Source of the DNA: Nageia nagi
Lineage: Eukaryota > Pinophyta
Assembly: GCA_050084985.1 (NCBI GenBank)
Contig: JBITNC010000001.1
Coordinates: 136,834,001-136,898,000 of the forward strand
DNA length: 64,000 nucleotides
Direction: 5' to 3'
Under the pieces are notes generated by a model. That model was not told the origin of the DNA. It saw only the letters and a program-made list of their open reading frames with translations, and did no database searches. Shown here piece by piece: positions 1 through 13,669 of this stretch (the first letter of the stretch is position 1; each line of letters opens with the position of its first letter). A program made the position numbers and the translations under genes.

Positions 1-998
1 TTCAAACTTAGCAGCCAAAACAAACTCTTATAGTATCAACCAATGAAAAAATAATAGATGAAAGAATTGAAAATTTAGAAAGAGAGTTGTTTGATGATGA
101 TGAAGATGATTTCTTATTTTGTTTAAAACCTTTGTTGAATAATAAAATTATTTCTAAAGTGCTTGTTGGTAAAAAGAGTGTGAAATTTTTAAACTTTGAT
201 GGTTTGCAAGACTCAATAATGCATGCTATATGATTTCAAGAGGAAGCTATGGGATATATTCAGGATAGAGATATGCTGGCAAAATTATTTTCAAGTAGTT
301 TAAATGATGATGCATTGAAATGGTATTTTAGTCTTCCTAAAAAGAGCATTCATAAATATGAAAATTTGATATATCAATTTTTTAGACACTTTAGATATAA
401 TATTACAAAAAAAGTTTGATTTAAAGATTTATGCAAAACTAAGCAATTACCTAAGCAATATTGATCTAATTTTATGAAAATATGGAAACAAAATGTAAAT
501 AAGATTACTATGTTTGAGCAAAATTTAAAGGAAACTTCAGTAAATGCTTTATTACCTATGTATAAATTATTGGATATCTCTAACTGTGATTTGACATTAG
601 CTAAAATGATAGATATTTTATTTAAAAAGGAAGGTTGCATAAAGAAACTTTATAACACATGTTCTAAAAAATCTCAAGTGTATGAAAAGAAAGATAAATC
701 TCAAATGTATGAGAAGAAAGCTAAACCTCAGGTATATGAAAAGAAACCAAAAGTTGATACAACTAATGTTGATAAGAGAAACAATAAACTACAAAGGAAG
801 TTTACAAGGCTAACTGATACTCTTGATAATATTCTCAATGTGTTACTAAGAGAGAAACTTATTAAGCTTCCACTAGTGATTCAACATCACTTTCCTAATG
901 GTGTTCCTAAAAATTATAGGTATGAAGAATTTTTTAATTACCATAAGACACTAGGGCATTTAACAAGAAATTGTAGGATCTTAATAAACATCATTTAA
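1..998 (+). pseudogene. Ty3/gypsy gag remnant (capsid region and zinc-knuckle remnant)
   Basis: Gag is the structural protein that packages retrotransposon RNA. From about 120 the frame reads a capsid-like stretch containing FQEEAMGYIQDRD, DDALKWYFSLPKK and YQFFRHF, the pattern of the plant retrotransposon gag domain. TGA stops at 231-233, 417-419 and 462-464 break the frame, after which it stays open from 474 to 998. Near 930-975 the peptide NYHKTLGHLTRNC matches the CX2HX4HX4C knuckle of plant gypsy Gag, but the first cysteine is lost. A related capsid stretch lies on the minus strand near 21300-21520, so this is a repeated family. The 5' end and 5' LTR are outside the window. The 3' LTR at 5207 is probably the same element's. 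Confident as a gag relic; the exact start is unknown. Confidence 0.75.
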
Positions 999-1794
999 GA
1001 CTTCATTGATAAGAAAGCAATTTAGATGGATGATCATGCTGAAGAAACCTATGGGCCTATACACCCTGATAAGGAATAATTAGAGATATTTACGAATCAA
1101 TTACCCAATGTAACTCAACAACCAAGAGGATTTATATTTTTAGTAAGTACTTCAATTTGCATGAATTATTATTTTTCTAACAAGGATGGATGCAGGAAAT
1201 AGTGGCAACAAGTGACACAAATCTAGGATAAAGCATGAAATCAAAAAGACTATGAAATAAATGTCTCTAATAGTATCCAAACTTGCTTTCACATTGCTAA
1301 CAACATGAAATATACTACTAATAAGTCACCTATTTTTGCACATGCCTCCACAAAATGCATATGGGTTGCTAAATCATCCCAAGTATGCAAAGTTATTGCC
1401 TAAAATTAAAAACTTTTCAATTTATAATGTATGATAGATAGGTTATTGTAATGGGGGGGAATACGTATATTTCATGATCATAAGGGATAATTTACTATTT
1501 TATTGGTATTTTAGGCATTTTTTGGACAAGCCCCTCATATATTTCTCCTTCTAAATTATTAAAACTCACACTACTAGTGGCATTCACCATATTTATATGT
1601 TGCTAACAGTGTGCATTTCGCCAACTAGAATGCAAACAAATAGTATATCCTCTTTACACATAATTTATTAAATTATTTTAAGAGATTTGTATTAACTTAT
1701 AGGTTGGTTAAAACAAAAAAAAAAAGATCTTGTGTTCATTGCTACAAAAGTTATCAATTTGAAATTTAAAAAGTTATCTCTTTCTTTGAAGCCT
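999..1794. other. Element interior, no recognisable gene
   Basis: No coding motif survives here. A G-run at 1454-1460 followed by AATAC looks weakly like a polypurine tract, but no LTR start or repeat partner was found. The stretch lies between the gag relic and the PMD pseudogene. Confidence 0.4.
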
Positions 1795-1805
1795 TGTTTG
1801 TTCAT

Positions 1806-3004
1806 TATGGTAAAATCATATCATTGTCCTTCTTCTCTAATCTATCCATCAAACTCTAAATAAAATCCCATTGCTTATTTGGTGGAGGCATATCCACCCT
1901 CTCTTGTACCCTCTTCATGTATTACTCCATGGAGGTTATTTGGGCATCTCTCATGGAAAGTATGGAATGTATGGTGGCAAGTTGTGCTTGCAACCCCAAA
2001 ATCATGATCTCAAAAGGATTTAACCTCTCTATCTCTACCTCTAGGGTAGCAACTTAAGAAGAGGTCTCTCCTATAAACATATAGGTATCATGAGTTAGTT
2101 ATTTTTAAATGGTGTGTTCATCTAAAAAACTAAACTAAGTTATAAATTTTTTAAGTGTGTTGTCAAGTATTACCTATTTCCACAAGTGGTACTTCCTCCA
2201 CTAGAGTGTTTAAACCTAGTGCACCTATAGAAGGTTTCTCCTATACTAGGATGTCATGCATGGGTTTATCTATATTTTATGGATCTTCATTAGAATACCC
2301 CTTTGAGGCTTCCATCATATTATCCCTCACCCTCTATAGCCTGATGGGTCAAATCATGGCTATCTTCTCATACACCCACACTTATAGCAGACTGGAGTGA
2401 GCAATGGTGATGTTAAACTTATTTACATAAATAAAATTATCTAGATCTTTGTATAGTTATTCTAGCACAAGAGGCACCCATGCATACTCCCTAATACATA
2501 TATCCTAAACAATCTAGGCCATACCTAGCAGAAAAGATGAGTTGCTCTTATAGGGGCATATATAAGTGCATATGATGGAGGCAATCAAGAGCCTCAAGTA
2601 CCTAGTAGGAGAGGTAAACTTGCATGCCTTTGTTAAGTGAAAATACCTATGCTTCTAGTCATGGTATTACTCTCTTTTCAACCATTCTTCAATGGCCTTA
2701 TGATCCTCATTTTCCCAATTTCTGCATGGTGAACTAGTCATCCTCGAATGGGGATCCCCCATATCCTATATACATCTAAGAAAGTGATGATCATTTCACT
2801 TGGGGGTAGGTGAAATGTATTAGTATCAGGATTCCATCTCTCTACCAATGCTATCAACAGAGATAGGTCATGCTAGATAGGCCCATCCATGGCTAAATCA
2901 TTTAACCTATATCTCATGAGGATATCATCCTCATGGTTCATTCTAAGCCATCTCTTATCCTTCTTTAAGGATGCTATCATGATGGGTCCACCCTTTATCA
3001 AGAT
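1806..3004 (-). pseudogene. Plant mobile domain (PMD/MAIN-like) pseudogene with coiled-coil tail
   Basis: PMD proteins are transposon-associated plant proteins, also domesticated in the MAIN family; their biochemical role is not settled. Read on the minus strand from about 3004, the frame gives a lead-in (RYRLNDLAMDGPI), then LLIALVERWNPDTNTFHL, PPSEMIITFLDVYRI and GIPIRG. This is the characteristic PMD order of ERW-P-TNTFH followed by E-TITL-DVYRI-GIP. Stops interrupt it after GPI and after PIRG. Toward 2070-1900 a separate open stretch reads as heptad-like helix (EVEIERLNPFEIMIL, LQAQLATIHSIL), the C-terminal coiled coil often seen in such ORFs. It lies antisense inside the gag element that ends at the 5207 LTR, so it was either inserted or carried. 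The domain call is by motif recognition only. Confidence 0.65.
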
Positions 3005-3078
3005 TTTTCAATCTTATAAAATAACAAACAAGTTTATAATCACACTAAAAACTTTACAATTAAATGAAATAGCAAAAA

Positions 3079-3082
3079 ATTA

Positions 3083-3132
<50 letters not shown>
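3079..3132. repeat. (TA)n microsatellite
   Basis: An almost pure alternating TA tract of about 50 bp. It has no coding meaning, although a short ORF passes through it. Confidence 0.9.
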
Positions 3133-3134
<2 letters not shown>

Positions 3135-5079
3135 GCTCTTGTTGGGGATAAACAAAAATAAAATAGTGTAACTTATCACTTTTAAAATGGTAAAGTATAA
3201 GCAACAAGCAAATACAAAAGAAAATTAATACTCATCATGTGCTCAAATGGTAGGTTGCAAAGGTACTTGACAACATGTCCCTTTTTCCATGTCATGGGTA
3301 TCTCCACACCATGTTAACCCTAATCTACCATCTTAGCAAGGAAAGGTAAATGAACATGGGAATAAGATCCAAACAAGGTCGATAATAGGGCATCAAAGTA
3401 GAGATGTCTAGAAGGAGGTTCCAATAGGCATAGAGCTATGAAAACAAGATAGTGACACAATAAAATGATGAAAGTCAACACTTATTCCTCTTTTTTGTTA
3501 TAATTTTGGCCCTAAAACCTAACTGACAAAACATTTTTCTCAACTCTCACTTTTGTACATAGATAATGATGGTTTTTGTGGTAAAAACATGGAGAAAATT
3601 TTTAATTATGATGTGTCTCTTTTTCTAAAACTAATTTCACTACATTCACATCATTAGCATCATGTAAAAGGTAAAATTAAGGAATAATCTATTGCATACT
3701 AATCTACAATGGCATAAATGTTAAGTTTGAATGTTAACTTCATGCGTTAATGGATGAATTGATGATGTTTCCTTTTTATAATTTATCAATGTTAAAGAGA
3801 TGCTATTGGTCTCATGGTTTTTGCAAAATTAGGAAAAGATTCAAATGCTATATTTAAATTATAATTTTATTAGACCCAAATAGATGTATACATTTAATAT
3901 TGAATTCTGAGAAGAAGGAGATTTTAACTCATCAAATATGAATTAATTAAATGACAATGTTGAATTTTGGATTTTTGAATTTATGCATGTTTTCGAAGGG
4001 TTAGATATCTTAATATTAATTTTTTAATGCCAATTGAGTGTGCTATTTTTTATTTAGTGAGAATCCATTGATATCACATAGTTAATGACATGAAAGAGGT
4101 AAAATTATGGGTTCCTTCACATATAAGTTATATTATAATAGTCCTAATAGATCAAATTCACTATTATTTAGGTCATCTAGTTATTAAATGGATAAAATGC
4201 ATGTTAATTCTAAATTGGTCAAATTATTACTCACATGTTAAATACTATGCAAATTAGAAGCCTTATTTCATGATTTTATAAAGCAAGATGTCATCTACTA
4301 TTTTCAATTGAATATCATTAAAGTTTTTAGCTTTGATATCACTATTTCCATGCTGCTAATGATGTGGGTTTGTTATAAATTCAATGTAAATAGGGGCATT
4401 TTACAAAATTCTTAATATATAATTGAAAATACCATTATTTCACAAATATATGTTGCCATGAAAAAGATGAACAAATTTACAAAAGACATGATCATAAAAT
4501 TTTATGAAATTCACATAGTTAATGACATAGGTTTGCTTTGAAAATAAATGAAATCAATTAATTCAATGTGATCAAATGTATGAAAGGCCAATGAATATTT
4601 GGATATTTGGTATTTTTATGGGAATCAAATGATATTGTTCAATGTTATGCTAACAAATGTTTTCAAGCCTATGGTTACTCCATGAGAAAAATCATTGAAA
4701 AAGTTCTCATTAGCTTGACTATCATGGATGTTACAAGCTTGAGGTATTAAAAAGGACTTCATCAGCTTGATCTTTCTAAACTATGATTTATAATCATATT
4801 AGTCTATATGTCATGTTAAATAGAACTATGAGTCACATATGCCATAGTGATATAATGGATGTCATATTTATTTCATCCTTTCTCTTTCAATTGATTATTC
4901 TTTAATGGGATGTGATCTATATGGGTATTATGTTGGTTTGTTCTTAAAAAGGTATTATCTGAGAGAGTAAGATTCCCATAGAGATGCTCTCCTCATACAA
5001 GGGCTCCTTTTTTTGGCTTGATTACCTAAAGTAGCATGAGAAAGGGGCAATGGAAGACCATAAGGGAGCCAACAATATA
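3133..5079. other. AT-rich interior, nothing recognised
   Basis: No conserved peptide, RNA gene or repeat structure could be supported. By position it is the 3' interior of the element whose LTR begins at 5207. Confidence 0.4.
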
Positions 5080-5206
5080 TCATACTTAGCATATCAATCA
5101 AAAAAAGGAAGTCCACTTTACTATTGAAAATTTTCTTCTCTTCTCTAGACTTCTTTGGATTATGCAATTTCAATGCTTTTCATTTCATATCCAAAGAGGG
5201 GGAAAA
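5080..5206 (+). other. Conserved 3' interior end and polypurine tract of the local gypsy family
   Basis: The bases up to 5206 end in AAAGAGGGGGAAAA, a polypurine tract that would prime plus-strand DNA synthesis. The preceding sequence (TTATGCAATTTCAATGCTTTTCAT) recurs almost unchanged in reverse complement at 14437-14480. A related reverse-complement version lies at 20815-20900, where it is followed by the GGACTTCC block also seen here. This repetition at four places (5.1, 14.4, 20.8 and 44.5 kb) defines the family. Confidence 0.7.
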
Positions 5207-5896
5207 TGTAGATGCTTAAAATGATTTATTATTCATTTAATAAATCATATTTAGAATTCTTAAATGACTTAATGCAATATTACATATGTTAAGATAAATT
5301 TGATGAATTATTTAATGTGTTATATTAAATATTATATCATTTATCATGGTTCATATTTTAAAGTATCTTGAATATAAAAATGATTATATTATTACAAGAG
5401 GTTAGCATTCACTCCTTTCTATATTTTTATAGGCTATATAAATGGGAGAATAAATTGATCTTCATAGATCAAAACTCTTGAATATGATAAGAACTCTGAT
5501 AGGTGGTTATCAATTATAACAATGTCTCTCAACATCACCTATCATGAGAATTTGTTATACTCTAAGATCTAGACTTTTTATCTTTAGCACACATCATAAT
5601 TTAACATATTCCATGTAGTTAATGGTGTGCTTCTCTTACACTGGTAGTGGTGTGCATCTTCTACATCGAGGGCTCTAGATGTTTTTAGTTGAGTAGTTGA
5701 TTCATGCACACGAAGATCCATTGTGAACTCACCACAAATCCAATCCAATCCTTTGGAGTTACATAGCTTTTAATTCTTGAAGATTACACATACACTTCAT
5801 ATCAGATGCATGTGTTTCATTTATATTTTTTGTATCTAATATAGTGTACATTTCCATCTCTTCTTATATTATAGATCAATTTATTTATTGTGTACA
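5207..5896 (+). mobile_element. 3' LTR of the gag-bearing gypsy element
   Basis: The LTR starts TGTAGATGC directly after the polypurine tract. It contains a TATA-like GGCTATATAAATGGG near 5433-5447. A central block (GATAGGTGGTTATCAA and CACCTATCATGAGAA) is also present in the minus-strand LTRs at 13.7-14.4 and 17.6-18.3 kb. The 3' boundary is estimated: TGTACA at 5891-5896 is a plausible end, but no partner LTR is in the window to fix it. Confidence 0.6.
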
Positions 5897-8440
5897 TTTG
5901 TATGTTGCAAAATTTCAGGTCTACAAATACCATCATATTAACTTGCCAAAATCAATATTACAACGTTTGTAGCAACAAACTTACAAATAATTTTTTATAT
6001 AAAAATCAAGTTTCATATCTCTAATCAAATAATATTTATGAGACTTGAATTATGTTATTCTTAGCCTAATAACTTAAAAACATAATAAAATAATATTTAT
6101 GAGATCTAAGGCCTTAGGTCATAGAGTTTGGAAATAATTACATTGGTTGCACATTAAAAATTGTATCCCTATGACATGAAAGGAATGAGGTCAAAATGGT
6201 TGTATGATGAAAATGGAAGAAGGGAAAATTGGACTGAATAATAGATAGATACCTTGGCTAGTATCTAGCAAAATGTTTATGAGAATATATTTACTACCTT
6301 GTCACTTACTCCATTTACAACTCTTGTATTATGGGTATTTTGATTTGTTGAAGGTGCCATTCCAAGTCATGATGAAGCTAAGAAGTATGATTTTTCCTTA
6401 AGTGTGAATCTACAACTACTTTGCATCTTATCCATTCATTTTTAATAAACTTTTATCATATATCAATTCCAATTTAATTTTAGTTGTGCATATGTTTTCA
6501 TGCCTAGATCACATCTACCATTGATTTAAGATCATCCTTTTATGAGCCATATATATACAAATAACTTCATACTATTTGCATTTTTACTCTAAATAGTTAT
6601 TTGATAGATATATTTTTGAGAAATTTACATTTTACATGAAAATAATAAATTAGCTATCATTTTTGATAGCCTTTTCTTGATGATTTATCCTTCCTTGTTT
6701 TTAGACCATAATGTTGACATTAGAAAATCCTATAGTGTCAGTAATTAATCTTTCAAGTACTAAGTTTGGAAAATATTGAGTTTTAAGGAAAATATAATTT
6801 TCCTTTCTCCATATTTACTCTCTCAAGATTGTAGCATAGCTTCAATGTATTTTGATAACTTTAAAGATTTTTAGTGAAAAGGATCTACTGACTATGAGGA
6901 AAATAGAGAGATATGGTGGAATGAAAGAAGAAGGTATGTATGGATGGGTGAAATCGATTTCTCATATAGAAGGGCCTCGTGAAATGGTACATCAACCTTA
7001 ATTATTGCAAGTTCAATTTGTTGCATCAATACATTAGGTATAGGAAAATACTAAGAAAATTATGCATGATTTAATATGTCTAATTATTTTCCATTTTATT
7101 ATAAAGTGATATGAGCATTATGCATACACTTCTCAATCATTTTCTTATCCTAGATTTAGAAGAAATAATTGTATGAGTTGTAAAACAAGATTTGTATATT
7201 ATTTCCCCTTTTTAAGATGCATTGCAAATGTAGAAAATAATTGTAAATGGAAAGAATGAATTTGAGTATGAAAAAATATGGAAGAATAAGATATATGTAG
7301 GTGAATGGACATGGAAGACAACAATATTTTTGATAAGTCAAGATAATTTTGTGGATTTCATTTTGAGAAAAATCCTCAAATTAGTCACAAATGTTTTATT
7401 TATCATTCATTTTAGTAAAAATTATGGTTGAAAAATGCTCTTGAAAATTGATCCCTCATGGCCTAAATGTTATTATTATGGAGTGTCTTTCAAACATTAG
7501 TACTTGATTGATCTATTATTTTAATAATGTGTTTCCTTCAATAACTTTCCTATAATTTCAACCAAATAAATGATCTTTTTTAGGATGGAAGCCCAATTCT
7601 ACTTTATCTTTTCAATGGTATATTTTAAAATTATCCTATCCATTATTGTCTTGGATATACCACTTCTTTGTTTTTAGGAAAATCTCCCCTTAGATTTACT
7701 AAAGTGGAAACTTTACAACTTTGGTATATTAACTATTCATTTTTGAAATCTTTTAGCTCACATATCCTAACACCTGTAAGATTTATCAATAATGTTTTAA
7801 AACCATAATGCTCAAATTTATTGTTTTCAATTTGTGGGTCAAATTCACCCAATACTATGATGTAATGTGAAAGATATAGTGTTGATATCAACACATATGT
7901 ATATCCTTTCAAATTCTAAGATTGAATTTGAGTAGTCCTAGGTGAGATATGATACTCACTCCTTGTATTTATCCTTCATTTATATCTACCTCATTCTTTT
8001 CAAATTCATTTGTTGATGTTATCATTAACAATATTAGTCTTGGTATTGAAAATTGGACTCATTTCCATGTTGAATATTATATCTGCACCAAGCATATGGA
8101 AAACACCTAATGATGTCATTATGAAATTCATTAGATTTGATATGAAAATCTTCTTCCTTCATATTTTATCCTTCATACCATCCTTGGGGTTATTTTAACT
8201 ACTTGTTGATGTGTTAATAAATATTATTGGACCCAATATAGAAATTTTAAGCCTTACAAAATAGGCTAAGCTTGGATGCATCTTTACTTAGTTAGGTGAA
8301 CTGCATAAATATTGGGAAGGTTTCCTTGTGCAAAATTAAGTCTTATGAGTTGAATAAAGGAAAAGGGATTAAAAAGGCATGAATATCTAGATAGAAAGGA
8401 ATATAACAACTAGGAGATTAGAAAAAAAGGTATATGTTAC
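5897..8440. other. AT-rich intergenic or TE-relic DNA, nothing recognised
   Basis: Only short chance ORFs are present. No domain, tRNA, LTR or tandem repeat could be supported on either strand. Confidence 0.4.
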
Positions 8441-8473
8441 AATTTCTAAATGAAATTTAGAAATTCCTACATG

Positions 8474-8640
8474 TAATCCATCAAAGAGTAGTTGAGAATA
8501 GATTTTCATCAAATATTATGGTTGTTAATGCCTTGATATACATGTATCTAAAATGTGGAAGAATACATAAGTCCCAATAATTATTCTACAACATGCATAA
8601 TGCAAAGATAGTTTCATGAAAATCCATTTTCAACTACTCT
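8474..8640 (+). pseudogene. PPR protein pseudogene fragment 1
   Basis: PPR proteins bind organellar RNA for editing, splicing or stability. This stretch reads IHQRVVENRFSSNIMVVNA, then LIYMYLKCGRIHKSQ, a stop, LFYNMHNAKIVS and another stop. That is the PLS-type repeat pattern (IHQ-V-NGF-S-V-V-NALIDMYAKCG-I-KA--LFDKM--RNVVSW). It matches the modules at 9.6-10.7 kb, so the two are parts of one broken locus separated by LINE-derived and unrelated sequence. It cannot encode a protein now. Confidence 0.75.
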
Positions 8641-8759
8641 TTAATGGATGTCCATATCTTCTTCATGAGATACCATGGTAGTACATGCTATAAGAATGTT
8701 GGAAGTGATTATGGAGTTTTCTTTTATGCCTGATAATTACATCTATTGAAAAGTTTATA

Positions 8760-9239
8760 GGACCTTTTGGAAAATCCATTATGTATATATCCTATGGTCC
8801 TTGTATTCCATGAAATACTACTATCTAAAATTTAAAGTGGTTGACTTAGTTTATAATGTATACTATATAATGAAGTGATTTGGGTTGTTAATTTTCCTTT
8901 TAGGGATTGAGAATATTATTTTGGGTTGTTAATTTTAGAAATAATGATGGCATAAAATTGATGAAATATGTAATAGGATCCATCAATATGTGACCTATAT
9001 TAAATATTTTATTTAACCTTATGATTTAGAAGTATTGCATTTTGATCAAGGTACATGGTTGGAAGCATCACACAATTGAATATTTTTGTAACTAAACTAT
9101 TATTTAATATTTACTCTTAGCAATATACAAATCAAGCTAAAGTAGGACATTGAAATGAGAACATGGAAATACAAGAGGTGGTTTTTGGTTGAGTTAGAAG
9201 GGGTAGACATTGCACTTAAAAGTGCATCCAATTATCTAT
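8760..9239. other. Interrupting sequence within the PPR pseudogene
   Basis: No gene was found. It contains a short duplicated phrase (TTTGGGTTGTTAATTTT at 8880-8896, with TTTTGGGTTGTTAATTTTAG again near 8920-8938). The stretch separates PPR fragment 1 from the LINE scrap. Confidence 0.4.
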
Positions 9240-9456
9240 AAAGATTGTCTAGAGATTATGATAAGATAATCACATCATATACAAATAGAAGCATGGAAAT
9301 TTGGATATGATAAACTAAATAACTATCATTTGTGTGAGTATGTATTCGAAGGAAATCCTCAAAGTCATCAATATACATACTAAAGAGAGTGGATGAAAGG
9401 GGGCACCCTTGCTTAACTCTAATAGTGCTAGTGATAGATGATGCAAAATAATGCAA
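9240..9456 (-). pseudogene. LINE (non-LTR) reverse transcriptase fragment
   Basis: On the minus strand the peptide IRVKQGCPLSSTLFSMYIDD, then FEDFL and ISMLLFVYDVIILS, matches two neighbouring blocks of LINE reverse transcriptase: the RQGCPLSP-LF block and the catalytic F-DD block. The catalytic aspartate pair is lost (FVYD in place of FADD), so it is inactive. About 70 residues remain, with neither endonuclease nor poly(A) tail, indicating a heavily truncated relic. It sits antisense between PPR fragments. Confidence 0.7.
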
Positions 9457-9585
9457 TATCTAAGAAATCTTTCATAATGGAATGGTGCATGCTTTCATAT
9501 TCTAGTGATAAAAAGGAAACACATTTCATTTCATTTTTAATAAACATTATATTAATAAATATTTGTATAAATTGATAATATTTTT

Positions 9586-10730
9586 TATTGTGACACCATG
9601 GGAGCTCTATAAGAAGGCATGGGAATCCACCAAAGAGTAGTTTCAAATGGTTTTTCATCAAATGTTATGGTTTTGAATGCTTATATATACATGTATGCAA
9701 AATGTGCAATCATACACATGGACCAAAAAATGTTTAACAAGATGCATGATGAAAACATAGTTTTATGAATAATAATGATCATAAGATATACACAAAATGG
9801 ATTTTTTAAAAAGGCCATACATAATTTTAAGCAAATACAATCTAAAAAGGCCATAAAAACTTTTTAGAATATGCAATAGTTAGGAATAAAACCAAACTAT
9901 ATGATCTTTTTTAACATTATTCCATCATGTGCCACCATGGGATCTCAAGAAGAAGGTATGGACATCCATCAAAGAGTAGATGAAAATGGGTTTTCATTGA
10001 ATGTTGTGCTTGTAAAAGCCTTGATAAACATATATTTAAAATATGGAACAATATATAAGGGTCAAGAATCATTTAACAAGATACACAATGAAAACATAAT
10101 TTTCATTGGTTGTAATGAATACATGATATGCATAAAATGGATTTTCTAAAAGAACCCTAATTACTTTTAAGTAGATCCAATTATCAAGTGTAAAACCAAG
10201 TTATGTAACCTTTTCCAAAAAATTTCTAGCATATGCCACCATGAGAGCTTAAGAATAAGATATATATATCCATCATAGAGTAGTTAAAAATGGGTTTCCA
10301 TATAATGTTATGGATTTAAATGCCTTGATAGACATGTATGCAAAATATGGAAGAATACAAAAGGACTAGGAATAATTTGAAAAGATACATGATGCAAATA
10401 TAATTTCATATACTACAATGACTATAGGATATACATAAAATGGATTTTCTAAAAATACCTTAAAGAATTTCTAGTAGATGTAATTATTACATGTAAACTA
10501 AAACTTTTTCAGTATTCTTATGGTTTGTGCTACCATGTGATCTTAGGAAGAAGGTATGCACATCAGTCAAAGAGTATTTAAAAATGGATATTTATCAAAT
10601 TTTATGGTTATAAACACCTTGATAGATATGTATGAAAAATGTAGCAGAATACACAAGGGGCATGATGCATGATGCAAACATAATTTCATCAACTGCAATA
10701 GAAGGGTCTCCTTGGGATCCTCCTCTCTTG
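9586..10730 (+). pseudogene. PPR protein pseudogene, four further degenerate modules in tandem
   Basis: Four successive modules of roughly 300 bp each repeat the same PPR phrase. The anchors (ATCCATCAAAGAG-like, encoding IHQRV) lie near 9625, 9964, 10269 and 10561. The best-preserved module (9901-10149) reads IIPSCATMGSQEEGMDIHQR, ENGFSLNVVLVKALINIY, YGTIYKGQESFNKIHNENI. Others read MYAKCAIIHMDQKMFNKMHD and NGFPYNVMDLNALIDMYAKY. The fixed ACATMG, IHQRV, ALIDMYAKCG, FNKMH order is that of PLS-class plant PPR proteins, where a P-L-S triplet is about 100 residues. Stops and frameshifts occur in every module. No editing-type C-terminal domain (E/DYW) is visible. Role inferred only for the ancestral gene. 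Confidence 0.8.
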
Positions 10731-11772
10731 ATTTCATTTTAGAAAATGATTTGGTTGTGAGTTAAAAGAGTTTTTGTGAAATGCAAGTGCCTTCCTAATT
10801 TTTTATTTTATTTTTTTGAATTAAGTTTTAAGGGAAGTAATACACCATTGTAGTATTATATTTTAGGGTGGGTATAAAGTACCCTCATAATATCATTATC
10901 TTGTATATATTAAAGTATGAATTTTATCCACCCTTTAAAAAATAGCATTATAGTTATATGTAAGGATGATTATCATCCACTATTAAAAAATCATCCTCTT
11001 CAACCCACCCTCAAATGTCAAATTTGATGTATGATTGGGCATAAAGATTAACCCATCCTTGAGTTTTGGCCAAATTATTTAGGAACAAATTTTTCTTTTT
11101 AGTTGGATTTTTCCCTAGTATTTTATTCTAAAAATGAATACTTTGAATTGATATTCTTCCTCTTCTAATCCAATTTTTGATAATATTTTACAAAAATAAA
11201 TGGATTATAATATCTATTTAAAAATATATCAGATATCATAGATCGATAGAAAAATAACTAAAATATTTTGAATGCATGGATTTTATCTTCTTAAAAAAAA
11301 TTCTCCATTTTGGGATTTTACAACATCCTTTATTTGAAAATAATAGTGGTACCTTTAGTCATTGGGCATGGAGTCTACCCTTCTCATTTATCTTATGGGT
11401 TCCATTAGAATCATCTTTAAAATAAATTATATTTCACACCTTCCTACTTCAACATCTAGAATGATATTTTGTTGAACATTTAGAGAAGAGTTTCCAAATG
11501 GATGCTTAGAGAGGGGGTTCAAAGAATTGGAGAGACTTGTACAAGTAATTTTCAAGAAGTGTAAAAGAAAAACTATTTACAATATATGGATTTTTTATAA
11601 TGTTGAGAGAATGGGAATGGGTAAGATATCGGTGGGAAAGTTTCATGAGAAAGAAAATGCAATGAATAATATGTTAAGGTATTTTGATTTTTATAAGCAT
11701 CAAGATAATTCCCTTTACCTAGCAATAGGTTTTACAAACCTCCTTGGTATTTAAATATCTATTTGTAAATAC
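10731..11772. other. No recognised gene
   Basis: AT-rich sequence with a chance 75-codon ORF at 11527-11754 that shows no family motif. It contains paired CCACCC/GGGTGG phrases around 10865-11030, which might reflect an old inverted repeat but do not extend far. Confidence 0.35.
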
Positions 11773-12973
<1,201 letters not shown>

Positions 12974-13669
12974 ATTAAAGGGTACAAAGAGAAAATGTTC
13001 AATTGTATTTTTGATAAAAATTTCCCTATATCTTATTGCTATTTATAATAAAAATTACAACTAATATCAAAATATATATCTACTACTAATAAATAATAGG
13101 AAATCTTATCCTTAGATATTTACAATCAAAACTATTGTAATAATTATTACTAAATCAACACTTGAGACTATGCAATACTCAAGTGCAATTTATTTTGCTC
13201 TTTAGAGGATTTATTTAATATCTATTTAACAACTTTGAATGATGTTTTTCTTGATTCATGCCCTTTCAAATTCTATAAGTAAACTTGAAAGATCAAATTT
13301 GTGATTGTATAAATCCTTTTATGGAGTTCTACAAGCTTATAGAAGAGAATTTCTTTATCTTGTCAATATGACCTAATGGTAGTAATTGTTTCCTAAATTC
13401 TATACCTTTTCTCTCATTTTTGTCTCCTTTTATTTACAAGGTTTCTAGCAAGATAGGCTCCAAATATTTGGGTTGTGATGACATTATCATTAAGGTCCTT
13501 CTAGTCAAGCATATTTTCCTTTGAAACTTGTTTTACCAAATTATAGTTTACAATTTTATGTGTTGACTATCTAGGATTTTAGACTAAATAAGAACTTTTG
13601 AGATAAAAAAAAAAAAGGCTTGACCATCCAAGATTTCTTATGAAATTAAATCTCAAAGAATAATTTTAG

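Noticed and set aside
1441-1465. Polypurine tract before a second LTR (GGGGGGGAATAC)
   Set aside because: No TG...CA repeat partner or LTR-like sequence follows.
9428-9661. 77-codon minus-strand ORF
   Set aside because: It overlaps the antisense of PPR module sequence and has no motif.
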